Source of the DNA: Crocinitomicaceae bacterium
Lineage (GTDB): Bacteria > Bacteroidota > Bacteroidia > Flavobacteriales_D > Crocinitomicaceae
DNA length: 64,000 nucleotides
Direction: 5' to 3'
Assembly (NCBI GenBank): GCA_030830785.1
Contig: JAURMI010000002.1
Coordinates: forward strand, 62,001 to 126,000
A model generated the notes under the pieces. It saw only the letters and a program-made list of their open reading frames with translations, was not told the DNA's origin and searched no databases. A program made the position numbers and the translations under genes. Below, one piece after another: positions 42,780 through 53,024 of the stretch. How positions within the stretch are numbered: the first letter of the stretch is position 1; the number at the start of each line of letters is the position of its first letter.

Positions 42780-45479
42780 CTATAATTTTCTTGCTACTTC
42801 AACCTCCTCGTATGCTTCAATAATATCGCCAATTTGAATGTCGTTGAAATTATCTATGTTTAAACCACATTCATAATTATTCTTGACTTCTTTGACATCG
42901 TCTTTAAATCGCTTCAATGAACCAAGATTGCCAGAATGAACAACAATACCATCGCGGATAAGGCGTACCTTAGAAGTCCTTTTAATGATTCCATCAAGTA
43001 CGTAACAACCTGCTATTGTTCCAACCTTAGTAATCTCGAAAGCTTCTCTTACCTCAGCAGATCCAGTAACTTTTTCTTCAATGTCAGGTGAAAGCATCCC
43101 TTCCATTGCTGCTTTTATTTCTTCAATGGCCTTATAAATTACCGAATACATCCTGATATCGATTTGTTCGCTTTCAGCCAATTTACGTGCTGGCAATGTA
43201 GGTCTTACTTGGAAACCGACAATAATTGCGTCAGAGGCTGAAGCAAGGTTGACATCTGCCTCAGTGATTGCGCCAACACCTTTTAATACGATGTTAACTT
43301 GGATTTCTTCAGTAGAAAGGTTTAAAAGTGAATCAGAAAGGGCTTCAATTGAACCATCTACATCACCTTTAACGATAATATTCAATTCTTTAAAATCACC
43401 AATGGCTAAACGACGACCAATTTCATCGAGGGTAATATGTTTTGTTGTGCGCAAACCTTGTTCTCGATATAACTGCTCTCTTTTTTGAGCAATTGATTTT
43501 GCTTCTTTTTCATCGTCCAAAACGTTGAAATTATCGCCTGCACTAGGGGCGCCATTGATTCCGAGAACTGCAACAGGTTGCGCAGGACCAGCCTCTTTTA
43601 ATGCTATTCCGTGTTCATCTTGCATAGCGCGTACACGGCCATAATAGCGGCCCACTAAAATAACATCACCAATGCGCATGGTGCCTGCCTCAACGAGCAT
43701 GTTTGTCACATATCCTTTCCCTTTATCTAAAGAAGACTCGATAACTGTTCCAATTGCATTTTTATTTGGGTTGGCTTTAAGATCAAGTAATTCCGCTTCG
43801 AGTAAAACTTTATCTAGCAAGGCATCTATATTCAAATTCTGTTTTGCAGAAATTTCTTGAACTTGGTATTTGCCACCCCAATCTTCTACAAGAATATTCA
43901 TGGCTGATAACTGTTCGCGAATTTTATCTGCATTAGCACCGGGCTTATCAATTTTATTGATGGCAAAAATCATTGGTACATTTGCGGCTTGTGCATGAGA
44001 AATCGCCTCCTTTGTTTGAGGCATTACATCATCGTCAGCAGCTACAATAATTATCGCAACATCTGTTACTTGGGCTCCTCTTGCGCGCATCGCAGTGAAG
44101 GCTTCGTGACCAGGCGTATCTAAAAAGGTCATTTTACGACCATCCTTTAAGGTAACAGAATAAGCACCAATATGTTGGGTAATACCGCCTGCTTCACCTT
44201 CAGTAACATTCGCATTTCGGATGCGGTCGAGCAAGGAAGTTTTACCATGATCCACGTGGCCCATAACAGTAATGATTGGCGGGCGTGCAATTAATTCTTC
44301 GGGCTGATCTTCAACCACCGAAATAGCATCCTGTAATTCTGCACTGATGAATTCAGTATCAAATCCAAACTCATCTGCTACAATTTGAATAGTTTCTGCA
44401 TCAAGGCGTTGATTGATCGAAGCAAAAATACCCAATGACATACAAACAGAAATAACTTGGGTTGGCTGAATATTCATCATAGAAGCAAGCTCAGAAACGG
44501 TAACGAATTCGGTAAGTTTTAGTGTTTTTTCTTCGAGTTCGGCCATTGCCATCTCTTCTTGACGGCGCTGAGCATTTATATCTCGTTTTTGACGACGATT
44601 TTTTGAAGCTTTCGATTTACCTCCTTGATTAGAAAGTCTTGCAAGCGTTTCTTTGATCTCTTTTTGAATATCCTGGTCGGAAATTTCAGCCTTTTCTATT
44701 TTAGGCTTATTATTGGCATTATTGGTATTGCTCGGATCTACTTTCTTGATGCGTTTGCGTTTGCGCTTTGAATTGGCATCGTCTGAAGATGAGGCAACTG
44801 GTGTTCGAGGCCTTTCTGTCGGTAATTCAATTTTACCAAGCACCGTTGGCCCTGATAGGGATTGTCTAGACACGCGAATTGTTTCAATTGGTGCCGGACT
44901 CTCTAAAGTTGCTTCCACATCGGATTTATCAGATGAGGTAGTAGGACTTTCAGGTTTTGCTTTCTCTTGGTGAGTCGAAGCATTGTCTTTAGCTTTATTG
45001 CTGTCCTTGGCTTTTTCAGGTCGAGTGCGTTGATTAATGGCCTCTAAATTGATTTTACCGACAACATTAATTTTTGTCTCTACACTTTTAGATTGAATTT
45101 CTGATTTAGTATCACTTGAGTCTGAGGAGAGGTCTGTTGGTGAAGTCTCGTTAAGAACCTGACGTTTAATTTCTTCTAAATTAATTTCTTCATCATCGTC
45201 TTCCTCGACTGCCTGCGCATCATTAGGCTCATCAACAGTTTTATCTTTTAGAGATAAAGATTCACGCTTCTCTCTTCTTAAAACAGCTTTAGACTGCTCT
45301 TTCATACTTTGGTCTGCGGCAAACTCTTGACATAAAATATCATAGTGCTCTTGATCCAAACGTGAGTTTGGTGTCGGATCAATGACTATCCCTTTTGAAC
45401 CCAAGAATTCAACAATAGTTGGTATTCCTACATTCAATTCTCCTGCTGCTTTTCCTAAACGAATCGGTTTTCCCGCCAT
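42780..45479 (-). CDS. infB: Translation initiation factor IF-2
   Basis: 899 residues. The N-terminal third (about 1-300) is a charged, probably disordered extension starting with the IF2-N motif [20 protein letters not shown]; a second IF2-N-like unit follows near 325. The GTPase has G1 [14 protein letters not shown] (near 408), G3 [17 protein letters not shown] and G4 [10 protein letters not shown], then the C-terminal beta-barrel domains. It positions initiator tRNA on the 30S subunit. Third gene of rimP-nusA-infB, 32 nt after nusA. Confidence 0.97.
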   Translation of the reverse strand: MAGKPIRLGKAAGELNVGIPTIVEFLGSKGIVIDPTPNSRLDQEHYDILCQEFAADQSMKEQSKAVLRREKRESLSLKDKTVDEPNDAQAVEEDDDEEINLEEIKRQVLNETSPTDLSSDSSDTKSEIQSKSVETKINVVGKINLEAINQRTRPEKAKDSNKAKDNASTHQEKAKPESPTTSSDKSDVEATLESPAPIETIRVSRQSLSGPTVLGKIELPTERPRTPVASSSDDANSKRKRKRIKKVDPSNTNNANNKPKIEKAEISDQDIQKEIKETLARLSNQGGKSKASKNRRQKRDINAQRRQEEMAMAELEEKTLKLTEFVTVSELASMMNIQPTQVISVCMSLGIFASINQRLDAETIQIVADEFGFDTEFISAELQDAISVVEDQPEELIARPPIITVMGHVDHGKTSLLDRIRNANVTEGEAGGITQHIGAYSVTLKDGRKMTFLDTPGHEAFTAMRARGAQVTDVAIIIVAADDDVMPQTKEAISHAQAANVPMIFAINKIDKPGANADKIREQLSAMNILVEDWGGKYQVQEISAKQNLNIDALLDKVLLEAELLDLKANPNKNAIGTVIESSLDKGKGYVTNMLVEAGTMRIGDVILVGRYYGRVRAMQDEHGIALKEAGPAQPVAVLGINGAPSAGDNFNVLDDEKEAKSIAQKREQLYREQGLRTTKHITLDEIGRRLAIGDFKELNIIVKGDVDGSIEALSDSLLNLSTEEIQVNIVLKGVGAITEADVNLASASDAIIVGFQVRPTLPARKLAESEQIDIRMYSVIYKAIEEIKAAMEGMLSPDIEEKVTGSAEVREAFEITKVGTIAGCYVLDGIIKRTSKVRLIRDGIVVHSGNLGSLKRFKDDVKEVKNNYECGLNIDNFNDIQIGDIIEAYEEVEVARKL

Positions 45480-45511
45480 AATTTACTTTTGCGCTCCTTA
45501 ATATTTTAAAG

Positions 45512-46747
45512 TTATTCAAATTCCGCTTTTAAAATACGGAATACTTCTTCAATGGTTTCTTTTTCGAGGTCTGTACGTGCTACTAAATCATCAATGCTGA
45601 TCTCAAGAACAGCCTTGGCCGTATCACAACCAATTGCTTTGAGCTCATCGATTATCCAACCATCGATTTCATCGGCAAATTCTTCTAAATCAACATCCTC
45701 AATATCGACTTCGCCATCGCGATAAACATCAATCTCGTAACCACAAAGTTTTCCAGCAAGTTTTATATTATTACCCCCTTTACCAATGGCCAAAGACACT
45801 TGATCGGGTTTTAAAAATACTTTGACGCGTTTTTCATCATCTAAAATTTCCATGGAAGTAATCTTAGCAGGTGATAATGCGCGCTGGATGAGTAATTGCT
45901 GATTACTAGTAAAATTAATTACGTCAATGTTTTCATTGCGCAATTCTCTAACAATTCCATGAATACGAGATCCTTTCATTCCAACACAAGCGCCTACAGG
46001 ATCAATGCGGTCATCGTAAGATTCTACAGCTACTTTTGCACGTTCTCCTGGTTCACGGACAATATTCTTAATCGTAATAAGGCCATCAAACACCTCCGGA
46101 ACCTCTAACTCAAACAAACGCTCCAAAAACTCAGGAGCAGTGCGTGAAAGAATAATAACTGGGGTGCTATTGCGCATGTCCACTTTAGCAACCACTGCAC
46201 GAACAGACTCACCTTTTTTAAAGAAATCAGATGGGATTTGCTCGCTCTTTGGAAGTATTAGTTCGTTGCTGTCGTCATCCATTATAAGGATTTCTTTTTT
46301 CCAAACTTGATATACCTCACCAGTTACAATTTCACCAATTCGCTCTTTATATTTGTTATAAAGTTGGTCTTTTTCAAGCTCCATAATTCGAGAAATAAGG
46401 TTTTGACGCAATGCAAGTACATTGCGACGACCAAAATCCTCAAATTTAAATTCTTCAGTTACCTCCTCACCTATTTCAAAGTCAGGTTCAATTTTAATGG
46501 CATCTGAATAAGCTATTTCTGTATTTGAATCCTCTACTTCACCATCATCTACAATTTCTTTATTTAAAAAGATTTGTACGTCACCCTTATCAATGTTGAC
46601 AACGATGTCTATATGTTCATCAGTATTGAATTTCTTTTTGAGCATGGCACGAAATACATCTTCTAGCACATGCTGCATTGTTTGCTTATCAATATTTTTA
46701 AGTTCTTTAAACTCTGAAAATGAGTCAACAAGTTCCAAACTATTCAT
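45512..46747 (-). CDS. nusA: Transcription termination/antitermination factor NusA
   Basis: 411 residues: N-terminal RNA polymerase-binding domain (about 1-130), S1 domain (about 135-205, GEIVTGEVYQVWKKEILIMD), KH1 (about 215-290, DPVGACVGMKGSRIHGIVRE) and KH2 (about 295-350, VSLAIGKGGNNIKLAGKLCG), ending in an acidic helical tail (IEEVFRILKAEFE). NusA promotes pausing and intrinsic termination, and in several bacteria is autoregulated. Five nt after rimP. The leader of this operon contains a terminator-like hairpin (47243-47269). Confidence 0.97.
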   Translation of the reverse strand: MNSLELVDSFSEFKELKNIDKQTMQHVLEDVFRAMLKKKFNTDEHIDIVVNIDKGDVQIFLNKEIVDDGEVEDSNTEIAYSDAIKIEPDFEIGEEVTEEFKFEDFGRRNVLALRQNLISRIMELEKDQLYNKYKERIGEIVTGEVYQVWKKEILIMDDDSNELILPKSEQIPSDFFKKGESVRAVVAKVDMRNSTPVIILSRTAPEFLERLFELEVPEVFDGLITIKNIVREPGERAKVAVESYDDRIDPVGACVGMKGSRIHGIVRELRNENIDVINFTSNQQLLIQRALSPAKITSMEILDDEKRVKVFLKPDQVSLAIGKGGNNIKLAGKLCGYEIDVYRDGEVDIEDVDLEEFADEIDGWIIDELKAIGCDTAKAVLEISIDDLVARTDLEKETIEEVFRILKAEFE

Positions 46748-46752
46748 GGGTA

Positions 46753-47229
46753 TTATTTAAATGAAATTACAATTTTTGCATCTTTTACTTGGTTGAAGGG
46801 TAGTTCAATTATTTCTTCTACCCAAACTTTTTTCTTTTTATTTTCTTCGCGTTTTTGCTCGCGTTTTTTAAAAATTAGATTGTCATCGGCCATTTTTACA
46901 AGTTCAGCTTCAAAATTATCTCCTTGTAATGACTGCACTTTAAAACTACGTCCAACATTCTTAGCAAACTGGTTGATATGCCTGATTGGCTTATCTAGAC
47001 CTGCAGAAGAAACGTGTAATTCAAAGTCAGCTTTTTCTCTGTCCAAATTGTGTTCTATATTTCTAGAAACAGAAACACAATCATGCACACTTACTCCGCC
47101 CTTTAGTTTATCCAATTCAACATGAATCACATTTGTGGGTGAAATGCGCAAATCGACAAGGTATAGACCATTATTGAGTTCGTCTATTCTTTCGGCAATT
47201 AATGATTCTATAAGTTTCTTATCTAACAT
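46753..47229 (-). CDS. rimP: Ribosome maturation factor RimP
   Basis: 158 residues from the ATG at 47229 (MLDKKLIESLIAERIDEL); an upstream frame to 47286 would start inside the leader hairpin and has no homologous sequence. Typical RimP N-terminal domain with GLYLVDLRISPTNVIHVELD, CVSVSRNIEHNLDREKADFE and the conserved HVSSAGLDKPIRH, then a SH3-like C-terminal domain. It aids 30S assembly. First gene of the operon; the promoter lies at 47295-47324. Confidence 0.93.
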   Translation of the reverse strand: MLDKKLIESLIAERIDELNNGLYLVDLRISPTNVIHVELDKLKGGVSVHDCVSVSRNIEHNLDREKADFELHVSSAGLDKPIRHINQFAKNVGRSFKVQSLQGDNFEAELVKMADDNLIFKKREQKREENKKKKVWVEEIIELPFNQVKDAKIVISFK

Positions 47230-47242
47230 AGTATTGTTATCG

Positions 47243-47269
47243 AAAAAAAGAGGGGACTTGCGTCCCCTC
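47243..47269 (-). terminator. Terminator-like hairpin between the promoter and start codon of rimP
   Basis: Read on the minus strand, a perfect 8-bp stem GAGGGGAC / GTCCCCTC closes a GCAA tetraloop (a GNRA loop) and is followed by seven T's (plus 47243-47249). It has the form of a strong intrinsic terminator, yet it lies 13 nt upstream of the rimP ATG and downstream of the predicted promoter. On the plus strand the stem is followed only by GTTTTATC. It is either an attenuator for the rimP-nusA-infB operon or marks the end of a short leader RNA. The structure is seen directly; the regulatory role is inferred. Confidence 0.8.
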
Positions 47270-47294
47270 GTTTTATCATTAATCAAATGTGTTG

Positions 47295-47324
47295 CAAATA
47301 TACGGCATTTAAATTAATCCACAA
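47295..47324 (-). promoter_or_regulatory. Promoter of rimP-nusA-infB
   Basis: On the minus strand TTG (plus 47322-47324), a 19-nt spacer and TATATTTG (plus 47295-47302), a full match to TTG-N19-TAnnTTTG. Transcription would start near 47288, giving a leader of about 60 nt that includes the hairpin at 47250-47269. Confidence 0.75.
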
Positions 47325-47334
47325 AATCATAATG

Positions 47335-47342
47335 TATCTTTG
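47335..47342 (+). promoter_or_regulatory. Possible -7 element of the DUF3109 gene
   Basis: TATCTTTG matches TAnnTTTG and ends four nt before the ATG at 47347. No TTG lies at the expected -33 distance. If used, the message would have no leader. Confidence 0.35.
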
Positions 47343-47346
47343 TATT

Positions 47347-47925
47347 ATGTTAGTCGAAATTGAAGATAAAATTATTTCCACTCAAATCTTCGAAAGAAAA
47401 TTTGTATGCGATCTTAATGCCTGCAAAGGAGCATGCTGTGTTGAAGGAGATCAAGGCGCACCGCTTACTCAAAGTGAAGTTTCTTTGATTGAAAAAAATC
47501 TTGAATACATTAAGCCCTACATGCGAAAAGAGGGAGTCGAGGCAATAAAAACTAATGGTGTAGCCTCATTGGATGAGGATTTTGAGGCCCAAACAACCTT
47601 AGTAGATAATAAAGAATGTGCTTTTGTCTACTTTGATGAAGCTAATATTGCCAAATGTGCTATTGAAAAAGCGCAACGCGAGAATAAAATTGATTTTATC
47701 AAACCCATTTCGTGCCACTTGTATCCTATTCGCACTAAACAATTCAATAATTACACCGCCCTTAATTATGAGCAATGGACAATTTGCCAACCAGCTTGCG
47801 CTTGTGGAGAAAAATTGAATATGCCCGTTTTTAAATTTTTAAAAGCGCCATTAATCAGAGCTTTTGGAGAAGATTTTTACAAGGAGCTGGAAAATATTTC
47901 ACAACAATTAGAATCAGCTAAGTGA
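47347..47925 (+). CDS. DUF3109 / YkgJ-type cysteine-cluster protein
   Basis: 192 residues from the ATG at 47347 (MLVEIEDKII). Cysteines recur in patterns suited to binding a metal or Fe-S cluster: CDLNACKGACCVEGDQG near residues 22-38, a later CAFVYFDEANIAKCAIE, then ISCHLYPIR and CQPACACGEKL. The sequence opening (FERKFVCDL.ACKGACCVEG) is the DUF3109 signature. Its role is unknown. Reading the gene from 47287 would add residues that overlap the rimP promoter. It converges on coxA with a shared terminator between them. Confidence 0.88.
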   Translation: MLVEIEDKIISTQIFERKFVCDLNACKGACCVEGDQGAPLTQSEVSLIEKNLEYIKPYMRKEGVEAIKTNGVASLDEDFEAQTTLVDNKECAFVYFDEANIAKCAIEKAQRENKIDFIKPISCHLYPIRTKQFNNYTALNYEQWTICQPACACGEKLNMPVFKFLKAPLIRAFGEDFYKELENISQQLESAK

Positions 47926-47954
47926 TTTGCATAGTTTAGAAAAATTCATTCAAT

Positions 47955-47985
47955 AAAAAAGGCCCTAATGCTAGGGCCTTTTTTT
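47955..47985. terminator. Bidirectional terminator between the DUF3109 gene and coxA
   Basis: The stem GGCCCTA (47961-47967) / TAGGGCC (47972-47978) with an ATGC loop is flanked by six A's on the left and seven T's on the right, so both directions give an intrinsic terminator. It ends the plus-strand DUF3109 transcript and the minus-strand act-cox operon. Confidence 0.92.
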
Positions 47986-48000
47986 GAAATACAAAATTAT

Positions 48001-49806
48001 CTAATGTGACTGCTCACCTTCTTTTAGTGGTGTTACTTGAGTAATAAAATCACTCTCTTCACCTGGGACAGAATAGTCATAAGGCCAACGGTGTACTGTT
48101 GGCAATTCACCTGGCCAATTTCCATGAATATGTTCTACAGGAGTGGTCCACTCTAAGGTTGTTGAAGACCATGGATTTTGCGGTGATTTAGGGCCTCTAA
48201 AAATCGAGTAGAAAAAATTGAACAAGAAAATTAACTGACCTAGGGCTGCAATGATAGCAAAAACAGTTATGATTTCGTTTAAATCAACCATCAGATTTAA
48301 TGAATTGTTATCAAATTCTCCGTAAGCAGAGTAATCATAATAACGACGCGGCGCACCAGCCAATCCTACAAAGTGCATTGGGAAGAAAACTCCATAGGCG
48401 CCAACTAATGTAATCCAGAAATGTGCATATCCCAATCTAGTATTGAGCATCTTGCCAAACATTTTTGGGAACCAATGGTAAATACCCCCAAACATACCAA
48501 ATACAGCAGACATCCCCATAACAATGTGAAAGTGCGCTACAACGAAATAAGTATCGTGCAACATAATGTCAAGGGCTGAATCTGCCAAAATAATTCCAGT
48601 TACGCCACCAGTAATAAAAGTAGAAACCAAGCCTATAGCAAATAGCATGGCAGGAGTCAATACCAAGGAACCTTTCCACAAGGTTGTTAAATAATTAAAT
48701 ACTTTAACGGCCGATGGAATGGCAATCAAAAGTGTGGTAAATACAAAGACGCTACCCAGAAATGGATTCATTCCTGTTACGAACATGTGATGCCCCCAAA
48801 CAATAAAGGATAAAAATCCAATTGCAAGGATTGAGCCAATCATTGCCTTGTATCCAAAGATTGGTTTTCTAGAATTGGTCGCAATGATTTCCGACGATAA
48901 TCCCAAGGCAGGTAATAATACAATATATACCTCAGGGTGACCCAAGAACCAGAACAAATGCTGATAAAGAATAGGAGAACCACCGTGATTGGTTAGCATT
49001 TCACCCCCAACAATAATGTCAGATAAATAAAATGAAGTTCCCATAAGGCGATCCATAATTAAAAGGAGTGCTGCAGATAAAAGAACAGGAAACGATAAAA
49101 CACCTAAAACTGCCGTTACAAAGAACGCCCAAATTGTTAATGGCATACGCGTCATTTTCATTCCTTTGGTTCTAAGGTTGATGATCGTAACGATGTAATT
49201 CAACGAACCGAGCAATGATGAGGCAATGAAAATGGCCATCGAAACCAACCAAAGTGTCATTCCAAAGCCTGAACCTGAAACTGCCTGTGGCAACGCAGAT
49301 AGCGGTGGATAGACTGTCCAGCCGGCCATAGCGGGCCCTGACTCAACAAATAATGATACAATCATTAGCAACGATGAAAGTGCAAAAAACCAGTATGAAA
49401 GCATATTTAAAAAACCTGAAGCCATATCACGAGCGCCTAATTGAAGAGGAATCAAAATGTTAGAAAACGTTCCCGACAAACCTCCTGTAAGAAGGAAGAA
49501 TACCATAATGGTTCCGTGAATGGTGACCAAGCCTAAATACATATCTTCTTTGAGGACACCATTAGGCGCCCATTTTTCGCCAAGGAAAAAAGATAAGAAA
49601 TCTGAACTTTCTCCTGGCCAAGCCAATTGTATTCTAAACATGATCGATAACATCATTGCAACTAGACCCATAAAGACAGCAGTCATTAAGAATTGCTTGC
49701 CAATCATTTTATGGTCTTGAGAAAAGATGTATTTAGAGATAAAATGCTCCTCATGATGATGGTGTTCATCATGATGTCCGTGTGCCTGTGCGTCGTGTGA
49801 AGCCAT
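48001..49806 (-). CDS. coxA: Cytochrome c oxidase subunit I (aa3-type)
   Basis: 601 residues with twelve expected membrane helices, a His-rich N-terminus (HGHHDEHHHHEEH) and all key residues: WFLGHPEVYIVLLP with the Cu-B His and cross-linked Tyr (near 270-285), FIVWGHHMFVTGM with two Cu-B His, and HDTYFVVAHFHIVMG with both heme a His ligands. It reduces oxygen to water at the heme a3-Cu-B site and pumps protons. Last gene of the act-cox operon, 28 nt after coxB; no coxC follows. Confidence 0.97.
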   Translation of the reverse strand: MASHDAQAHGHHDEHHHHEEHFISKYIFSQDHKMIGKQFLMTAVFMGLVAMMLSIMFRIQLAWPGESSDFLSFFLGEKWAPNGVLKEDMYLGLVTIHGTIMVFFLLTGGLSGTFSNILIPLQLGARDMASGFLNMLSYWFFALSSLLMIVSLFVESGPAMAGWTVYPPLSALPQAVSGSGFGMTLWLVSMAIFIASSLLGSLNYIVTIINLRTKGMKMTRMPLTIWAFFVTAVLGVLSFPVLLSAALLLIMDRLMGTSFYLSDIIVGGEMLTNHGGSPILYQHLFWFLGHPEVYIVLLPALGLSSEIIATNSRKPIFGYKAMIGSILAIGFLSFIVWGHHMFVTGMNPFLGSVFVFTTLLIAIPSAVKVFNYLTTLWKGSLVLTPAMLFAIGLVSTFITGGVTGIILADSALDIMLHDTYFVVAHFHIVMGMSAVFGMFGGIYHWFPKMFGKMLNTRLGYAHFWITLVGAYGVFFPMHFVGLAGAPRRYYDYSAYGEFDNNSLNLMVDLNEIITVFAIIAALGQLIFLFNFFYSIFRGPKSPQNPWSSTTLEWTTPVEHIHGNWPGELPTVHRWPYDYSVPGEESDFITQVTPLKEGEQSH

Positions 49807-49834
49807 TATTTTGTTATTTATCGTTTCTAAAAAA

Positions 49835-51058
49835 TTAATTCATTGTTGTGTCTGTTGCTTCTGCAGGGGTAACTGCAGCAACAGGAAAATACTGATCTTT
49901 AAAGGTTGCCTTTTTCTTGGCATCCATCCATTTTTTATAGGCGGGTTTATCTAGGACAACCACAATCATTTTCATTTTATAATGCGCGCCACCACAAATT
50001 TTATTACACATCAATATGTAATTGAAATTTTCGTCATTTTTTTCTCGACGCATTTCTGTTGTGGTCATGTTGGGTGTGAATTTCAAGCGAGTAGCCATAC
50101 CGGGAACAGCATTCATTTGTGCGCGAAAGTGAGGGAAATACGCAGAGTGAATGACATCCTTAGCACGCAATGCTACTTCATATTCCTGACCTTTACACAA
50201 GTATAGGGTGTCTTTTTGAATGATATCGTCCCAAGCGTTAGCATCAAGTTTAGCGTTATGATTTTGTTTCATTTGTGTCAAAAATCGATAAGTCCTTTCT
50301 TTTCTAGATAAATCAGCTCTAATTACATTAAGTGTTGAGTCACTAAAAACAGTATCTCTATTGTTGATTAAATTTTGTAAAATCCGTATGCCCGACGGCC
50401 CGTTCAACATATAATTCAAAGACGAATCAATGGTATTGGTTGTCAAGAGCGCTAACTCGTTGTTGTCTAGCGTTAATTTATAATCATAGAGGCCCAGTGT
50501 ATTGTCTGCTCCAGCATATCGGGCAGTCCAATCAAATTGTTTAGAGAATAACTCTATTTTTTCAGCTTCAGGTTTAGTTGGACCTGTCAAATGGCTCCAA
50601 GTCTGCAAACCTAGTATAATAATTACCGCTAAAACTATCGCTGGAACAACTGTCCAGAGCATTTCTAACTTATTATTGTGCGGATAATAAAAAGCGGGCA
50701 CACCAGGTTTCTTTACATATTTCCATGTAAAATAAAATAGGAGGAAATTCGTAAAAAAGAAAATCACAATGATAATCACCAAATTTAAATTGAAGAGCCA
50801 ATCCATTTCATTTCCTTCATCCGAAGCTGCCGGCCCTCTGCCCGTCCAACCATAAGCATACATAAGGTAAATGAACCAGCCGAACATGAACAGCATAAAG
50901 CCAAACATTAAACGGCCATTTAAATTGTTATCTCGACTAGATATTTCGTTTTCCTGACGCTTACGTAATTTGGCAGATATTTCGTAAATCCTAGCCAATT
51001 GTGCAACCGCAATTACACCTAAAACAATGACAATTAAAATGATTAATTTATTTTCCAT
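49835..51058 (-). CDS. coxB: Cytochrome c oxidase subunit II
   Basis: 407 residues with two N-terminal membrane regions (about 3-20 and 50-70) and a further helix near 130-150; the C-terminal cupredoxin domain holds the CuA site (CNKICGGAHYKM near 348-359), with both Cys, the His and Met. It receives electrons from cytochrome c. It is longer than the usual subunit II because of an extended N-terminal region and a helical insertion (about 215-275), as in other Bacteroidota. 22 nt after actF. Confidence 0.94.
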   Translation of the reverse strand: MENKLIILIVIVLGVIAVAQLARIYEISAKLRKRQENEISSRDNNLNGRLMFGFMLFMFGWFIYLMYAYGWTGRGPAASDEGNEMDWLFNLNLVIIIVIFFFTNFLLFYFTWKYVKKPGVPAFYYPHNNKLEMLWTVVPAIVLAVIIILGLQTWSHLTGPTKPEAEKIELFSKQFDWTARYAGADNTLGLYDYKLTLDNNELALLTTNTIDSSLNYMLNGPSGIRILQNLINNRDTVFSDSTLNVIRADLSRKERTYRFLTQMKQNHNAKLDANAWDDIIQKDTLYLCKGQEYEVALRAKDVIHSAYFPHFRAQMNAVPGMATRLKFTPNMTTTEMRREKNDENFNYILMCNKICGGAHYKMKMIVVVLDKPAYKKWMDAKKKATFKDQYFPVAAVTPAEATDTTMN

Positions 51059-51080
51059 GACTTTTTATATTGTCTTCAAA

Positions 51081-52268
51081 TTAAATTTCGTGGTGATTAC
51101 TTTCATCTAAGAATGGGTGATTAACAGGTGTCAATGGCGCTTTACTTAAATTGCGCAAAACGACATATATAAAAGTTCCTGCCATAAGCAAGGCCATTCC
51201 GATTTCTAAAGCACCCAACTTGGCATTTGCCCCTAACGAACCTGCTGATACCATAATGTAGACATCTAGCCAATGGCCCATTAGAATGGTTAAGCCAACA
51301 AAAACAAGAATTCCCGCGTTTCGTTTAGCGTCGCGCGACATCAAAATCAACATTGGGAATGCAAAATTAATGATGAACATGCCAAAATATAATAATTTAA
51401 ATTCAGCAATTCTTGTTTGAAAATACACTACTTCTTCCCCGATATTTGCATACCAAATCAACATAAATTGTGAAAACCATAAATATGACCATAAGAAAGA
51501 TGTGGCAAAAGTCCATTTACCTAAATCGTGAATGTGAGAGTTGTTGACGTTTGAAAGGTGACCTAATTTTTTAAGATATAATGTGGTCAGAACCAAAACT
51601 ACCATCGTTGAGCACCACATACCGGCAAATGTATACCAACCAAAAAGGGTAGAAAACCAATGCACATCGATCGACATGATCCAATCCCAAGCAGAAGTTG
51701 AGCTAAATACTGCAAAGAATACTAAAAATAAGGCTCCTCTTTTATAATTTTTGAAGTGCAATGCTGTGCCTCCAACGCTATCCTCTTCTAATGATCGCTT
51801 TTTGAATCCTCTCCAAAATAAGAAATAAGTTGTAAAATAAACTATGGTGCGAATCCAAAAGAATATTGGGTTTAGGTAAGCTGCTTTATGACGCACTAAT
51901 TCGTCGTGAGCTTTTACTTTTGGGTCCATCCAAGAATAAATGTGTGCGCCATCGTTTATTGTAATCACTAACAAAACTAAGCCTAAAACGATCATACCTA
52001 TAGGTAAGAACCCAGCTACTGCCTCAATTACACGCTTAATTGCTGCATACCATCCAGATTCTGTTGCGTATTTAAGCGCAAGGAAAAACAATGCGCCCAA
52101 GCCCAAAGCAAAGAAAAAGAAGCCACTGATCAAGCCCGAGGCCATCAAACGCGTAAAGAAATGATGATCAGATGCAGAAAGTACCACACCGATAATAGTT
52201 AGCAATGTGCCCAGACCCATGAGTCCGAATGCTACATTTTTTGCTTTTTTAGTTATTTGAAATTCCAT
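51081..52268 (-). CDS. actF: Alternative Complex III subunit ActF
   Basis: 395 residues with about ten membrane helices (VAFGLMGLGTLLTIIGVVLS, FFFALGLGALFFLALKYATE). ActF is a quinol-binding membrane subunit related to NrfD/PsrC. The order actABCDEF then coxB then coxA supports the name. In the inner membrane it would pair with ActC. Confidence 0.9.
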   Translation of the reverse strand: MEFQITKKAKNVAFGLMGLGTLLTIIGVVLSASDHHFFTRLMASGLISGFFFFALGLGALFFLALKYATESGWYAAIKRVIEAVAGFLPIGMIVLGLVLLVITINDGAHIYSWMDPKVKAHDELVRHKAAYLNPIFFWIRTIVYFTTYFLFWRGFKKRSLEEDSVGGTALHFKNYKRGALFLVFFAVFSSTSAWDWIMSIDVHWFSTLFGWYTFAGMWCSTMVVLVLTTLYLKKLGHLSNVNNSHIHDLGKWTFATSFLWSYLWFSQFMLIWYANIGEEVVYFQTRIAEFKLLYFGMFIINFAFPMLILMSRDAKRNAGILVFVGLTILMGHWLDVYIMVSAGSLGANAKLGALEIGMALLMAGTFIYVVLRNLSKAPLTPVNHPFLDESNHHEI

Positions 52269-52280
52269 TGCTCGTCTTGA

Positions 52281-53012
52281 TTAATTCGCGTTAGTAGTGT
52301 CAGAAACCAAAGTTGAAACTGCTGCGCCGTTGGCATCAAACTTACCATAATTGGCATCCTGTATACGACGTATATAATGTATAATGCTCCAAATTTCTTT
52401 TTTGTTCAAAATAGAACCATGTGAACCCATCATGCCTTTACCATAGTAAATGGAATAAAACATCTGCCCCTCAGTTGCAGCTAAGCCCACATAATTAGGA
52501 ACTCCAGAATAAGCTTTTGACACAACCATTGGGCCCTGACCATCACCTTTCTCTCCATGGCAATGCTGACACATAGCAGTAAACAGTTCCTTGCCCTTAG
52601 AAATATAAGTCTCGGCGTTATCTTTATCTAAAGTAATTGGGTTTTTGTCATTGACAGCTAAAGTATATTCATCTGCAGTTGAGTAATCCCAACCATATAA
52701 ACCATGTGTTTGGCGAAAAGCCACATTTGGCTTGCGAAAATAAGGCAACATGAGCATAACTTCTGACGAATCTGTTCCATAGTATGGCACCGTGTTGCGC
52801 GGTGGCGTCAGAGCTGATAAACGACCTTTCCATTGTTTGTTTTCTCGGCCTCGAACCTCCCCATAATCTACATAGGTTTCTATGCCCGGCGTCCGATACA
52901 TATCAGGTGCATATTCTAATCCTGGGCTGTCTGCATTGGAAACACATGAGTTCAGAAGCAATGAAAGGCTTAAGATTGCTCCACTAAGTGTTGTGTATAT
53001 TATTTTTTTCAT
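52281..53012 (-). CDS. actE: Alternative Complex III cytochrome c subunit ActE (lipoprotein)
   Basis: 243 residues. The signal LSGAILSLSLLLNSC ends in a lipobox, so the protein is membrane-anchored. One heme-binding motif CQHCHGEKGDG lies at about 151-161, and a Met ligand candidate follows (YYGKGMMGSHGSI). This is the mono-heme cytochrome that passes electrons toward cytochrome c or the oxidase. 12 nt after actD's stop and 12 nt before actF. Confidence 0.92.
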   Translation of the reverse strand: MKKIIYTTLSGAILSLSLLLNSCVSNADSPGLEYAPDMYRTPGIETYVDYGEVRGRENKQWKGRLSALTPPRNTVPYYGTDSSEVMLMLPYFRKPNVAFRQTHGLYGWDYSTADEYTLAVNDKNPITLDKDNAETYISKGKELFTAMCQHCHGEKGDGQGPMVVSKAYSGVPNYVGLAATEGQMFYSIYYGKGMMGSHGSILNKKEIWSIIHYIRRIQDANYGKFDANGAAVSTLVSDTTNAN

Positions 53013-53024
53013 AAGACCCTGAAC

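Noticed and set aside
47230-47286. Longer start of rimP
   Set aside because: The extension translates the leader hairpin and has no RimP homology.
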